From Pseudomonadota bacterium (GTDB lineage: Bacteria > Pseudomonadota > Alphaproteobacteria > Rhizobiales > Xanthobacteraceae), in assembly GCA_023431725.1 (NCBI GenBank), contig JAEYVN010000204.1, forward strand, positions 1-11,995: a stretch of 11,995 nt of DNA, given 5' to 3'. Below are positions 6,385 to 11,995 of the stretch, piece by piece. The first letter of the stretch is position 1, and each line of letters starts with the position of its first letter. Position numbers and translations under genes: made by a program. Below the pieces are notes generated by a model. That model did no database searches and was not told the origin of the DNA. It was given only the letters and a program-made list of their open reading frames with translations.

Positions 6385-6466
6385 CTTCAAATCCCAAAAA
6401 CGGCAGACTTTAGCCGTCCCCTTCCCTGGGCTGACAGCCGCCTGCCCGTGATCCTTGAGAGCACAG

Positions 6467-6751
6467 ATGTCCACCACGTTCGATAAAGTCGCCGATATCA
6501 TTGCCGAGACGTGCGATATTCCGCGGGATACGATTACGCCGGAAAGCCATGCCATCGACGATCTGAAGATCGATAGCCTCGATTTTCTGGACATCGCCTT
6601 CGCCATCGATAAGGCCTTCGGGATCAAACTGCCGCTCGAGCAGTGGACCCAGCAGATCAATGACGGACAGGCGACCACCGATCAGTATTTCGTACTGAAA
6701 AACCTCTGCGCCCGCATCGACGAACTGATTGCGGCGAAGAACTCGGCCTGA
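6467..6751 (+). CDS. acpXL: Acyl carrier protein AcpXL for lipid A very-long-chain fatty acid
   Basis: A 94-residue specialised acyl carrier protein that holds the growing very-long-chain hydroxy fatty acid (C26-C28 in rhizobia) until an acyltransferase, LpxXL, moves it to lipid A. It matches rhizobial AcpXL along its whole length: [16 protein letters not shown] at the start, [20 protein letters not shown] in the middle and [14 protein letters not shown] near the end. Ser37 in D-S-L is the 4'-phosphopantetheine site. AcpXL differs from housekeeping AcpP by its length and by the lysine- and cysteine-bearing C-terminal helix. ATG 6467 is chosen; an in-frame TTG at 6455 would add MRAQ and overlaps the likely ribosome site TTGAGAG. 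It is the first gene of the lipid A operon: fabZXL starts 60 bases later. Loss of acpXL in rhizobia is known to weaken the outer membrane and alter symbiosis. Confidence 0.96.
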   Translation: MSTTFDKVADIIAETCDIPRDTITPESHAIDDLKIDSLDFLDIAFAIDKAFGIKLPLEQWTQQINDGQATTDQYFVLKNLCARIDELIAAKNSA

Positions 6752-6811
6752 GACGGCGGATGACCCGGACCGGTTGCGTTTCGTTGTCCTTCCGGCATTT
6801 CGGAGGCATCC

Positions 6812-7297
6812 ATGAAGCTTGAATATTTCCAGATGCTCGACCGCTTCGTCGAGGTGAAAGCCGACGAACGGTGGATCCGCAGCGAGAGCAAGGCCCCGAT
6901 GGAAAGCCCGGTCTTCGAGGGGCATTTCCCGGGCTATCCGCTCATGCCGGGCGTCCTTCTGATCGAGAATATGGCGCAGACCTGCGGCTGGCTGGTGAGC
7001 GCCATCACCGGCTTCACCGGCCTGCCGGTTCTGGCCGGCGTCAAGGAAGCCAAGGTGCGCGGCGCCGTTTTTCCGGGGATGGAATTGTCCACCGAGGGCA
7101 AGATCGTCCATGAGGGGTCGGGTTTTGCAATCGCCGACGGCAAGATCAAATCGGGCACCACGGCGATAGCCGATGCCCGGCTGGTCTACCGAATCATCCC
7201 CTACCCGAGCCCGGAATTCCAGAACACGATGGTGACCTGGGCCAAGCAGCTGGATTTCCCGCTGGAGGAATTCCGCAAGGTTGACGGCCAATCTTGA
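6812..7297 (+). CDS. fabZXL: 3-hydroxyacyl-ACP dehydratase FabZ homologue of the lipid A VLCFA cluster
   Basis: A 161-residue hot-dog-fold enzyme that removes water from 3-hydroxyacyl-AcpXL to give the trans-2-enoyl form during elongation. The active-site segment FEGHFPGYPLMPGVLLIENM has His38 and Glu52, the FabZ pair (FabA has Asp in place of Glu). It is somewhat longer than FabZ of E. coli (151), with a C-terminal extension (about 135-161) not typical of the housekeeping enzyme. ATG 6812 follows GGAGG (6802-6806) at a five-base spacing. The gene is downstream of acpXL and closely followed by fabF2XL. It probably works with long acyl chains only; a housekeeping fabZ, usually beside lpxA and lpxD, is expected elsewhere in the genome. 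Confidence 0.93.
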   Translation: MKLEYFQMLDRFVEVKADERWIRSESKAPMESPVFEGHFPGYPLMPGVLLIENMAQTCGWLVSAITGFTGLPVLAGVKEAKVRGAVFPGMELSTEGKIVHEGSGFAIADGKIKSGTTAIADARLVYRIIPYPSPEFQNTMVTWAKQLDFPLEEFRKVDGQS

Positions 7298-7340
7298 TGC
7301 CGAAAGGTATCAAAGTGCGTTCAAGGATAAGCGTGTTTCA

Positions 7341-8528
7341 GTGAGCGATCGTCACGACGTCTGGATCACCGGTATTGGCCTTGTCTCGGCGCTGGGCGAG
7401 GGCCTCGATCAGCACTGGGACAAGCTGATGGCGGGCGGCACGCCGCCCTATGACAACAAGACGTTCGCGCCGCACATCACCTTCCCGGTCGGCCCGATCG
7501 AATACGACGCGCAGATCCCGAAGCGCGATCAGCGCCAGATGGAAGCCTGGCAACGCCTCGGCGTGTATGCGGCAGGCCTTGCGCTGACCGATGCCGGCAT
7601 CGCCAAGAATACCGAGATCCTCGACAAGACCGACATGATCGTCGCCGCTGGCGGTGGCGAACGCGATATCGCTGTGGATACCGCGATCCTGACCGATCTG
7701 CGCGGCAAGGAAAAACCCGACGCATTCATCAACGAACGGCTGATGAGCGACCTGCGTCCGACCCTGTTTCTGGCGCAGCTTCCCAATCTCCTGGCCGGCA
7801 ATATCTCGCTGGTGCACGGCGTCGTCGGCTCCTCGCGTACCTTCATGGGCGAAGAGGCTTCCGGCGCCGACGCGCTGAACATCGCCCATGCGCGTATCGC
7901 GGCCGGACAGAGCGACGTTACGCTCGTCGGCGGCGCCTACAACGGCACCCGCTGGGATCTCGTGTTGCTGTTCAGCCTTGGCGCACCGCTTCTCGAAGAG
8001 CCGTTCAAGTCCGTTTGGGATCGTGGCCCGAAGGGGGCGCTGGCGCTCGCCGCGATGAGCGCCTTTGTCGTGCTCGAGAGCCGAGAACACGCCGAAAAGC
8101 GTGGCGCCAAGCCGATCGCCAAACTGTCGAAGGTCCTGTCCAATCGCAATCCGCGCAAGCCGGGCGATACTGTCGCCACCCTGCAATCGGAATGGGCGAG
8201 CATCGCACCATCGGTCAATCGCGACAGTGCCGTGGTCATTTCCGGTGCATCCGGCGCAGAGCCGGCGACGTCGGAAGAAAGCAAGGTTCTGTCTGGCATC
8301 GGTCTCCCCGTCCGGGCCACCGCCACCTATATCGGCAACGGGATGGAGGCACAGTTCCTCGCCAATATCGCGATCGGATGCCAGGCCGTGCGGAAGGGCA
8401 CGCTGTTCCCGGCCTCCGGCAGCGGCGATACGGGCGAAGCGCCTGCCGGCGGCATCTCGCAGGCCGTGGTGACCTCTGTCGGTCATTGGCGCGGCGAAGG
8501 ACTGGCATTGATCGAACGCGTGGTGTGA
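7341..8528 (+). CDS. fabF2XL: Catalytically degenerate ketosynthase-like protein (chain-length-factor type)
   Basis: About 395 residues with a beta-ketoacyl-ACP synthase II fold: VWITGIGLVSALGEG at the start, TLFLAQLPNLLAGNIS in the middle and the C-terminal half of a thiolase fold. Its active-site positions are all changed. Where active enzymes read TACASG, this one reads GEEASG, so Glu172 replaces the nucleophilic Cys. The NAHGTSTP loop is ISGASGAEP (300-308, no His), and the GH of the second His motif reads YIGNGMEA, with Asn333. It cannot condense acyl chains by the usual mechanism. The pattern resembles KS-beta/chain-length factors that form heterodimers with an active KS. It overlaps or nearly touches fabZXL, and fabF1XL starts three bases after its stop, so paired synthesis is likely. 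Start is uncertain: GTG 7341 gives a normal N-terminus; TTG 7281 would add 20 residues and overlap fabZXL. Confidence 0.9.
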   Translation: MSDRHDVWITGIGLVSALGEGLDQHWDKLMAGGTPPYDNKTFAPHITFPVGPIEYDAQIPKRDQRQMEAWQRLGVYAAGLALTDAGIAKNTEILDKTDMIVAAGGGERDIAVDTAILTDLRGKEKPDAFINERLMSDLRPTLFLAQLPNLLAGNISLVHGVVGSSRTFMGEEASGADALNIAHARIAAGQSDVTLVGGAYNGTRWDLVLLFSLGAPLLEEPFKSVWDRGPKGALALAAMSAFVVLESREHAEKRGAKPIAKLSKVLSNRNPRKPGDTVATLQSEWASIAPSVNRDSAVVISGASGAEPATSEESKVLSGIGLPVRATATYIGNGMEAQFLANIAIGCQAVRKGTLFPASGSGDTGEAPAGGISQAVVTSVGHWRGEGLALIERVV

Positions 8529-8531
8529 AGA

Positions 8532-9815
8532 ATGGCAAAGCAGGGATTGCGCGACACGAAGGGCCGTCCGGTCGTTGTCATTACCGGGATGGGCATCGTG
8601 TCCCCGCTCGGCACCGGCAAGGCTGACAATTGGCAGCGCCTGACCGCGGGCGAATCCGGCATCCGTTCGATCACCCGTTTTGCGACGGAAGGTCTGCGCA
8701 CGACGATCGCCGGCGCCGTCGATCATGTCTATGAACCCGGCATGGTGTCGTCCGAGCTTTCGGAAAAGCTCGCGCGTCTGGCCGGCACCGAAGCGATTGA
8801 AGAATCCGGCATCGGCAAGGGCGACTTCCCTGGCCCGTTCTTCCTCGCTTTCCCGCCGCTCGAAATCGAATGGTCGCAGCGCTACGCACTCGCCGGCGCA
8901 TCCGGTGCAAACGAGAAGATCGAGTATGCCGATCTGGTGCGGGTCGCCAATAAACCGGAATTCAGTTCCTTCTACGAAGCGTCGAAATACGGCGTCGTGC
9001 CCGAACGCCTTGCCGAACATTTCGGCACCAGGGGCTCGCCGATTTCGCTGACCACGGCCTGCGCCTCGGGTGCGACGGCGATCCAGCTCGGCGTCGAAGC
9101 GATCCAGCGTGGCGAATGCGAAGCCGCACTGGCGATCGGTGCCGACGGCTCGATCACCGCCGAGTCGGTCGTGCGCTTCTCGTTGCTGTCGGCGCTGTCG
9201 ACCAACAATGCGGCGCCGCAAGGCGCATCGCGTCCCTTCTCCAAGAATCGCGATGGTTTCGTGCTGGCGGAAGGCGCCGGTGCCGTCGTTCTTGAGAGCT
9301 ACGATCACGCCGTGGCCCGCGGCGCCAAGATCCTCGCGGTGGTCGAGGGCTGCGGCGAGAAGGCGGACAACTTCCATCGCACGCGTTCGAGTCCCGACGG
9401 CAAGCCGGTGATCTCGTGCATGCGCAAGGCGCTCGACGACGCCGGCGTTACGCCGGACGATGTCGATTACATCAATGCGCATGGCACATCGACGCCCGAA
9501 AATGACAAGATGGAGTATCTCGGCGTATCGACCGTGTTCGGCGAGAACCTGAAGAACATTCCGATCTCGTCCAACAAGTCGATGATCGGGCATACGCTGA
9601 CGGCCGCCGGCGCGATCGAGGCCGTGGTCTCTGCGCTGACCATCATCAACCAGCGCATCCCGCCTACGATCAATTATGCGGTCCCGGATCCCGGCATCCC
9701 GCTCGATGTCGTGCCGAACGTTGCGCGCGACGCCAAGGTGCGGCGGATCATTTCCAACTCGTTCGGGTTCGGCGGGCAGAACACCTGCCTCGTCGTCACC
9801 GGCGAGCCGCAATAA
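8532..9815 (+). CDS. fabF1XL: Beta-ketoacyl-ACP synthase II, active subunit of lipid A VLCFA elongation
   Basis: A 427-residue condensing enzyme that extends acyl-AcpXL by two carbons from a malonyl carrier. The full triad is present: Cys177 in TTACASG, His317 in NAHGTSTPEND and His354 in NKSMIGHTLTAAG, with the conserved Lys349 and the C-terminal gate NSFGFGGQN. It is longer than E. coli FabF (413). The extra residues fall between about 100 and 165 (FFLAFPPLEIEWSQRY to EASKYGVVPERLAEHFG), before the catalytic Cys, where dimer contact and acyl-pocket walls lie; this could suit a very long chain (inference). ATG 8532 is three bases after the fabF2XL stop with only a weak GTGTGAAGA leader, so translation is probably coupled. 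A strong hairpin follows 45 bases after its stop. Confidence 0.95.
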   Translation: MAKQGLRDTKGRPVVVITGMGIVSPLGTGKADNWQRLTAGESGIRSITRFATEGLRTTIAGAVDHVYEPGMVSSELSEKLARLAGTEAIEESGIGKGDFPGPFFLAFPPLEIEWSQRYALAGASGANEKIEYADLVRVANKPEFSSFYEASKYGVVPERLAEHFGTRGSPISLTTACASGATAIQLGVEAIQRGECEAALAIGADGSITAESVVRFSLLSALSTNNAAPQGASRPFSKNRDGFVLAEGAGAVVLESYDHAVARGAKILAVVEGCGEKADNFHRTRSSPDGKPVISCMRKALDDAGVTPDDVDYINAHGTSTPENDKMEYLGVSTVFGENLKNIPISSNKSMIGHTLTAAGAIEAVVSALTIINQRIPPTINYAVPDPGIPLDVVPNVARDAKVRRIISNSFGFGGQNTCLVVTGEPQ

Positions 9816-9860
9816 CGCGCGACGTCAATCGACGTTCCAGGCGTCGCAATGCCGACGTCT

Positions 9861-9891
9861 GTCGTGTCGTCATGTGTCATGACGGCACGAC
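9861..9891 (+). terminator. 14-bp hairpin after fabF1XL, terminator or attenuator
   Basis: GTCGTGTCGTCATG (9861-9874), a TGT loop and CATGACGGCACGAC (9878-9891) pair in all 14 positions, one of them G-T. CTTTT comes four bases later (9896-9900). This is the longest stem in the window. The T-run is short and displaced, so it may let some transcription through to the MFS and dehydrogenase genes. Confidence 0.7.
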
Positions 9892-9923
9892 GTGACTTTT
9901 CGGAAAATTTGCGCGTCTCACCA

Positions 9924-9955
9924 CGATATTGATGCAGTTGCGTCGATACTGATGC
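9924..9955 (+). promoter_or_regulatory. Pair of 12-bp direct repeats before the MFS gene, possible operator
   Basis: CGATATTGATGC (9924-9935) and CGATACTGATGC (9944-9955) differ at one base and start 20 bases apart, about two helical turns, so they lie on the same DNA face. They end 46 bases before the MFS start. The spacing suits a regulator binding as a tandem dimer. No regulator gene is adjacent. Confidence 0.5.
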
Positions 9956-10001
9956 GCGCGGCCGAAGGCGAGAATGCACCGGCTGCGAGTCAGGTGACGC
10001 A

Positions 10002-11258
10002 ATGCATTCCGGCCAGTCGGTTACAGTCAAAGCGCAGATCGGTACGCTCATCATCGCGACCAGCGCCGTACAACTCGCAAACGGATTCTTCGGAACCTTT
10101 TTCGCCCTGCGTGTCGCCCTTGCGGATTTCGAAGGGGTTGTCGCCGGCATCGTTCTGAGCAGCTATTTCGCCGGCTTTACGCTCGGGGCGATCTTCTGCA
10201 AGGCCATCATCGAACGCTTCGGGCACATCCGTGTCTACGCCGCCTTTGGCGGCATCGTTATCGCCGCGACCGCGGCCATGACGCTGACGGTCGCTCCCGC
10301 GCCCTGGGCTATTCTCAGGACCATCATCGGCTTTGGCTGCGCAGGACTGTTCGTCACGACAGAAAGCTGGCTGAATGCCAAGGCCGATGCCAAGGAGCGC
10401 GGGCGTGTTTTCTCCATCTACATGGTGGGCTGCTTCGCAGCGCTCGCTCTCGGCCAATTGCTGATCGCGCAGGTCGAAATCGAGACCGCGGCGCCGTTCA
10501 ATATCGTCATTGTTCTGCTAGCCACGGCACTCGTGCTGATCAGCATGACGCGCGCCGAGCAACCGCAGATTATAGTCACTGGCTCCCTGCCCTATGGACA
10601 ATTGTCCCGCGAGGCGCCGGCGGCCGTCGCCGGTGCGGTGTTGAGCGGCTTCATCACCGGCACTTTCTATGCGCTGGTTCCAGCCTGGATGCAGGACGAG
10701 AATATCGACCGTGGATCCATCGGCCTGTTCATGCTCACAGCCGTTCTGGGCGGCCTCGCCTTCCAGGTTCCGATTGGCCGGTTTTCTGACCGCTTCGACC
10801 GGCGCATCGTCCTCGCCGCGCTCGGGGCAGCCTTTATGGTCACCGCGATCGTGATCCTGCATCTGCCCCGCTCGCTGGTCCTGATCTTGCCGGCCGCCGC
10901 TGTGTTCGGGGGGCTGATGTCCACCATGTATCCCGTTAGCGTCGCCCACGCCCATGACCGGATGCCGGCGGACAATGTCGTCGCCGTGAGCGGCCGACTG
11001 CTGCTGGCCAGTGGTGGCGGGTCGGTACTGGGCCCGTTGATCGGCTCGGCGCTGATCGTGCACCACAGCATCGACGGCATTCTGTACATGATGGCAGGAG
11101 CAGGCTTCCTGCTGGCCGTCGTGTCGCTCGCCCGGATCCTGACGATCGCGCCGCCGAAACGTCAGGAGCGGACCTTCGACATTCTGGCGCCGCAGGCCGC
11201 GCCTCTGGCGCATGACGCGGCCGTGCCGGCCGACGCCGGGGTGCCAGAACCGGGTTGA
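10002..11258 (+). CDS. YcaD-like major facilitator superfamily transporter
   Basis: A 418-residue inner-membrane protein with about 12 hydrophobic helices in two halves. The segment IIGFGCAGLFVTTESWLNAK (108-127) followed by KERGRVFSIYMVGCF, with Glu121 in the fourth helix region, is typical of YcaD-type MFS proteins of unknown substrate. The loop between helices 8 and 9 has the motif-A-like GRFSDRFDRR (259-268). The tail (about 385-418) is Ala/Pro-rich and probably cytosolic. ATG 10002 follows AGGTGA (9992-9997) at four bases. It lies between fabF1XL and the dehydrogenase, a place where the Rhizobium cluster, as described, has no transporter. It has its own upstream repeats and is preceded by a hairpin, so it may be transcribed separately. 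A role in lipid A assembly is possible but unsupported by its sequence; a drug or metabolite exporter is as likely. Confidence 0.88.
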   Translation: MHSGQSVTVKAQIGTLIIATSAVQLANGFFGTFFALRVALADFEGVVAGIVLSSYFAGFTLGAIFCKAIIERFGHIRVYAAFGGIVIAATAAMTLTVAPAPWAILRTIIGFGCAGLFVTTESWLNAKADAKERGRVFSIYMVGCFAALALGQLLIAQVEIETAAPFNIVIVLLATALVLISMTRAEQPQIIVTGSLPYGQLSREAPAAVAGAVLSGFITGTFYALVPAWMQDENIDRGSIGLFMLTAVLGGLAFQVPIGRFSDRFDRRIVLAALGAAFMVTAIVILHLPRSLVLILPAAAVFGGLMSTMYPVSVAHAHDRMPADNVVAVSGRLLLASGGGSVLGPLIGSALIVHHSIDGILYMMAGAGFLLAVVSLARILTIAPPKRQERTFDILAPQAAPLAHDAAVPADAGVPEPG

Positions 11259-11261
11259 CGC

Positions 11262-11277
11262 CGCCCGCATGCGGGCG
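11262..11277 (+). terminator. 16-bp palindrome just after the MFS stop codon
   Basis: CGCCCGCATGCGGGCG is a perfect palindrome starting three bases after the stop. As RNA it would fold into a six-pair G/C stem with a CATG loop. No T-run follows. It may stabilise the 3' end or cause partial termination before the dehydrogenase gene, 54 bases on. Confidence 0.45.
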
Positions 11278-11331
11278 ATAGGCAAAGCGCCGAAACCCCT
11301 TCCCTCCCTCTCATGCCGGAGACCAGCGCTG

Positions 11332-11995
11332 ATGCGTGCGCTTGCCCTGATTGCTGACCGCAAGCTCGACCTGGTCGATCTGCCCGCTCCCCCGCCGCCC
11401 GGCGCCGGCGAGGTCCAGGTCCGCGTCAAGGCCGTGGGGCTCAACCATCTCGACCTCTGGGGCTATCGCGGCATGGCCTTCGCCAAGCGCGCCTTCCCGG
11501 TGGTGGTCGGCGTGGAAGCAGCCGGCGAAGTCATGTCGGTCGGCGACGGCGTGAGCCGTTTCAAGGCGGGCGACCCGGTCGTCATGTACGGCGCGCTGAC
11601 CTGCGGCGTCTGCAAGGCCTGCAAGGAAGGCCGCGACAATCTGTGCGAGAGCGTCAACGGCGTCATGGGCTTCCATGTCGACGGCTTCGCGCGCGAAATC
11701 GTCAACATGCAGGAGCGGCTGGTCATTCCGGTGCCGAAGGGCGTGTCGATGCGCGACGCCGCCTGCGCACCGGTCGCCTATTCGACCGTCCAGCACATGC
11801 TGTTCGACAATGCCAAGCTGCAGCCGGGCGAGACCATTCTCGTGCACGCCGCGGGCTCGGGCATCGGGACCGCCGCGATCCTGATGGCGAAGGCGATCGG
11901 CTGCACCGTCATCACCACCGTCGGCGACGACAACAAGATCGACAAGGCCAAGGCCATCGGCGCCGACCACGTCATCAATTACCGCAAGGACCGCT
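11332..11995 (+). CDS. adh2XL: MDR-family dehydrogenase of the lipid A VLCFA cluster, 3' truncated by window
   Basis: The first 221 residues of a medium-chain dehydrogenase/reductase; the end lies past the window edge. The N-terminal GroES-like domain has the structural-zinc lobe Cys91, Cys94, Cys97 and Cys105 (CGVCKACKEGRDNLC). The Rossmann start is LVHAAGSGIGTAA (170-182), for NAD(P)H. The catalytic-zinc ligands are lost: the usual Cys38 is Asn38 (GLNHLDLW) and the usual GHE is GVE (60-62). It is therefore not a classical alcohol dehydrogenase and resembles quinone- or enoyl-reductase-like MDR proteins. In the rhizobial acpXL cluster an 'alcohol dehydrogenase' gene holds this place before lpxXL. 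A trans-2-enoyl-AcpXL reductase role is a reasonable inference, since the cluster otherwise lacks this step. ATG 11332 follows GGAG (11318-11321) at ten bases; ATG 11313 is out of frame. Confidence 0.9.
   Translation, partial: MRALALIADRKLDLVDLPAPPPPGAGEVQVRVKAVGLNHLDLWGYRGMAFAKRAFPVVVGVEAAGEVMSVGDGVSRFKAGDPVVMYGALTCGVCKACKEGRDNLCESVNGVMGFHVDGFAREIVNMQERLVIPVPKGVSMRDAACAPVAYSTVQHMLFDNAKLQPGETILVHAAGSGIGTAAILMAKAIGCTVITTVGDDNKIDKAKAIGADHVINYRKDR

Noticed and set aside
6260..6397. N-terminal extension of the membrane hydrolase-like protein up to 6397
   Set aside because: It fills the divergent promoter region, is Arg-rich, lacks a ribosome site, and ATG 6259 gives a sensible start.
7338..9812. 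An 824-codon open frame on the minus strand across fabF2XL and fabF1XL
   Set aside because: It is a shadow of the two ketosynthase genes in G+C-rich DNA. The translation is Arg/Asp/Gly-rich with no domain, while both plus-strand proteins are conserved throughout.
1..11995. CRISPR array, tRNA, rRNA, insertion sequence or prophage genes
   Set aside because: No repeat-spacer pattern, cloverleaf, transposase or phage protein was seen. The repeats present are single inverted, tandem or paired sites.

Overview
The window looks like chromosomal DNA of a G+C-rich alphaproteobacterium of the order Rhizobiales (Hyphomicrobiales), probably near Bradyrhizobium, Rhodopseudomonas or Afipia. This placement comes from protein character and from the acpXL-type lipid A cluster. 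It was reached by reading, not by a database search.

Left part (1-2884, + strand). The window opens inside purB (adenylosuccinate lyase). The reading frame is intact except for one amber codon (194-196) where the family has a conserved Glu. A cysteine-less carboxymuconolactone-decarboxylase-family protein, an AqpZ-type aquaporin (1655-2359) and a small single-pass membrane protein (2576-2884) follow. Hairpins separate the first three, and a perfect 13-bp tandem duplication lies before the last.

Middle part (2920-6259, - strand). A short secreted RlpA-like double-psi beta-barrel protein (2920-3276) stands alone behind a strong Shine-Dalgarno. Next is a run read from 6259 downwards: a membrane-anchored alpha/beta hydrolase-like protein, an isoprenylcysteine-methyltransferase-family membrane protein that overlaps it by one base, and a secreted alpha/beta hydrolase-like protein. 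The run ends at a clear intrinsic terminator (about 3411-3445).

Right part (6467-11995, + strand). Divergent from that run is the cluster that builds the very-long-chain fatty acid of rhizobial lipid A: acpXL (carrier), fabZXL (dehydratase), fabF2XL and fabF1XL (ketosynthase pair) and an MDR-type dehydrogenase running off the right edge. lpxXL, the acyltransferase, would be expected next. A YcaD-like MFS transporter sits between fabF1XL and the dehydrogenase, set off by a 14-bp hairpin and a pair of 12-bp direct repeats.

How it works together. AcpXL carries the growing chain. FabF1XL keeps the full Cys-His-His triad. FabF2XL has lost all three residues and looks like a chain-length-factor-type partner. 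FabZXL dehydrates. The dehydrogenase lacks catalytic-zinc ligands and is a good candidate for the enoyl reductase. No ketoreductase is present, so a housekeeping FabG presumably serves. The most interesting points are the ketosynthase/pseudo-ketosynthase pair, the amber codon in purB, and the divergent hydrolase/methyltransferase operon next to acpXL.
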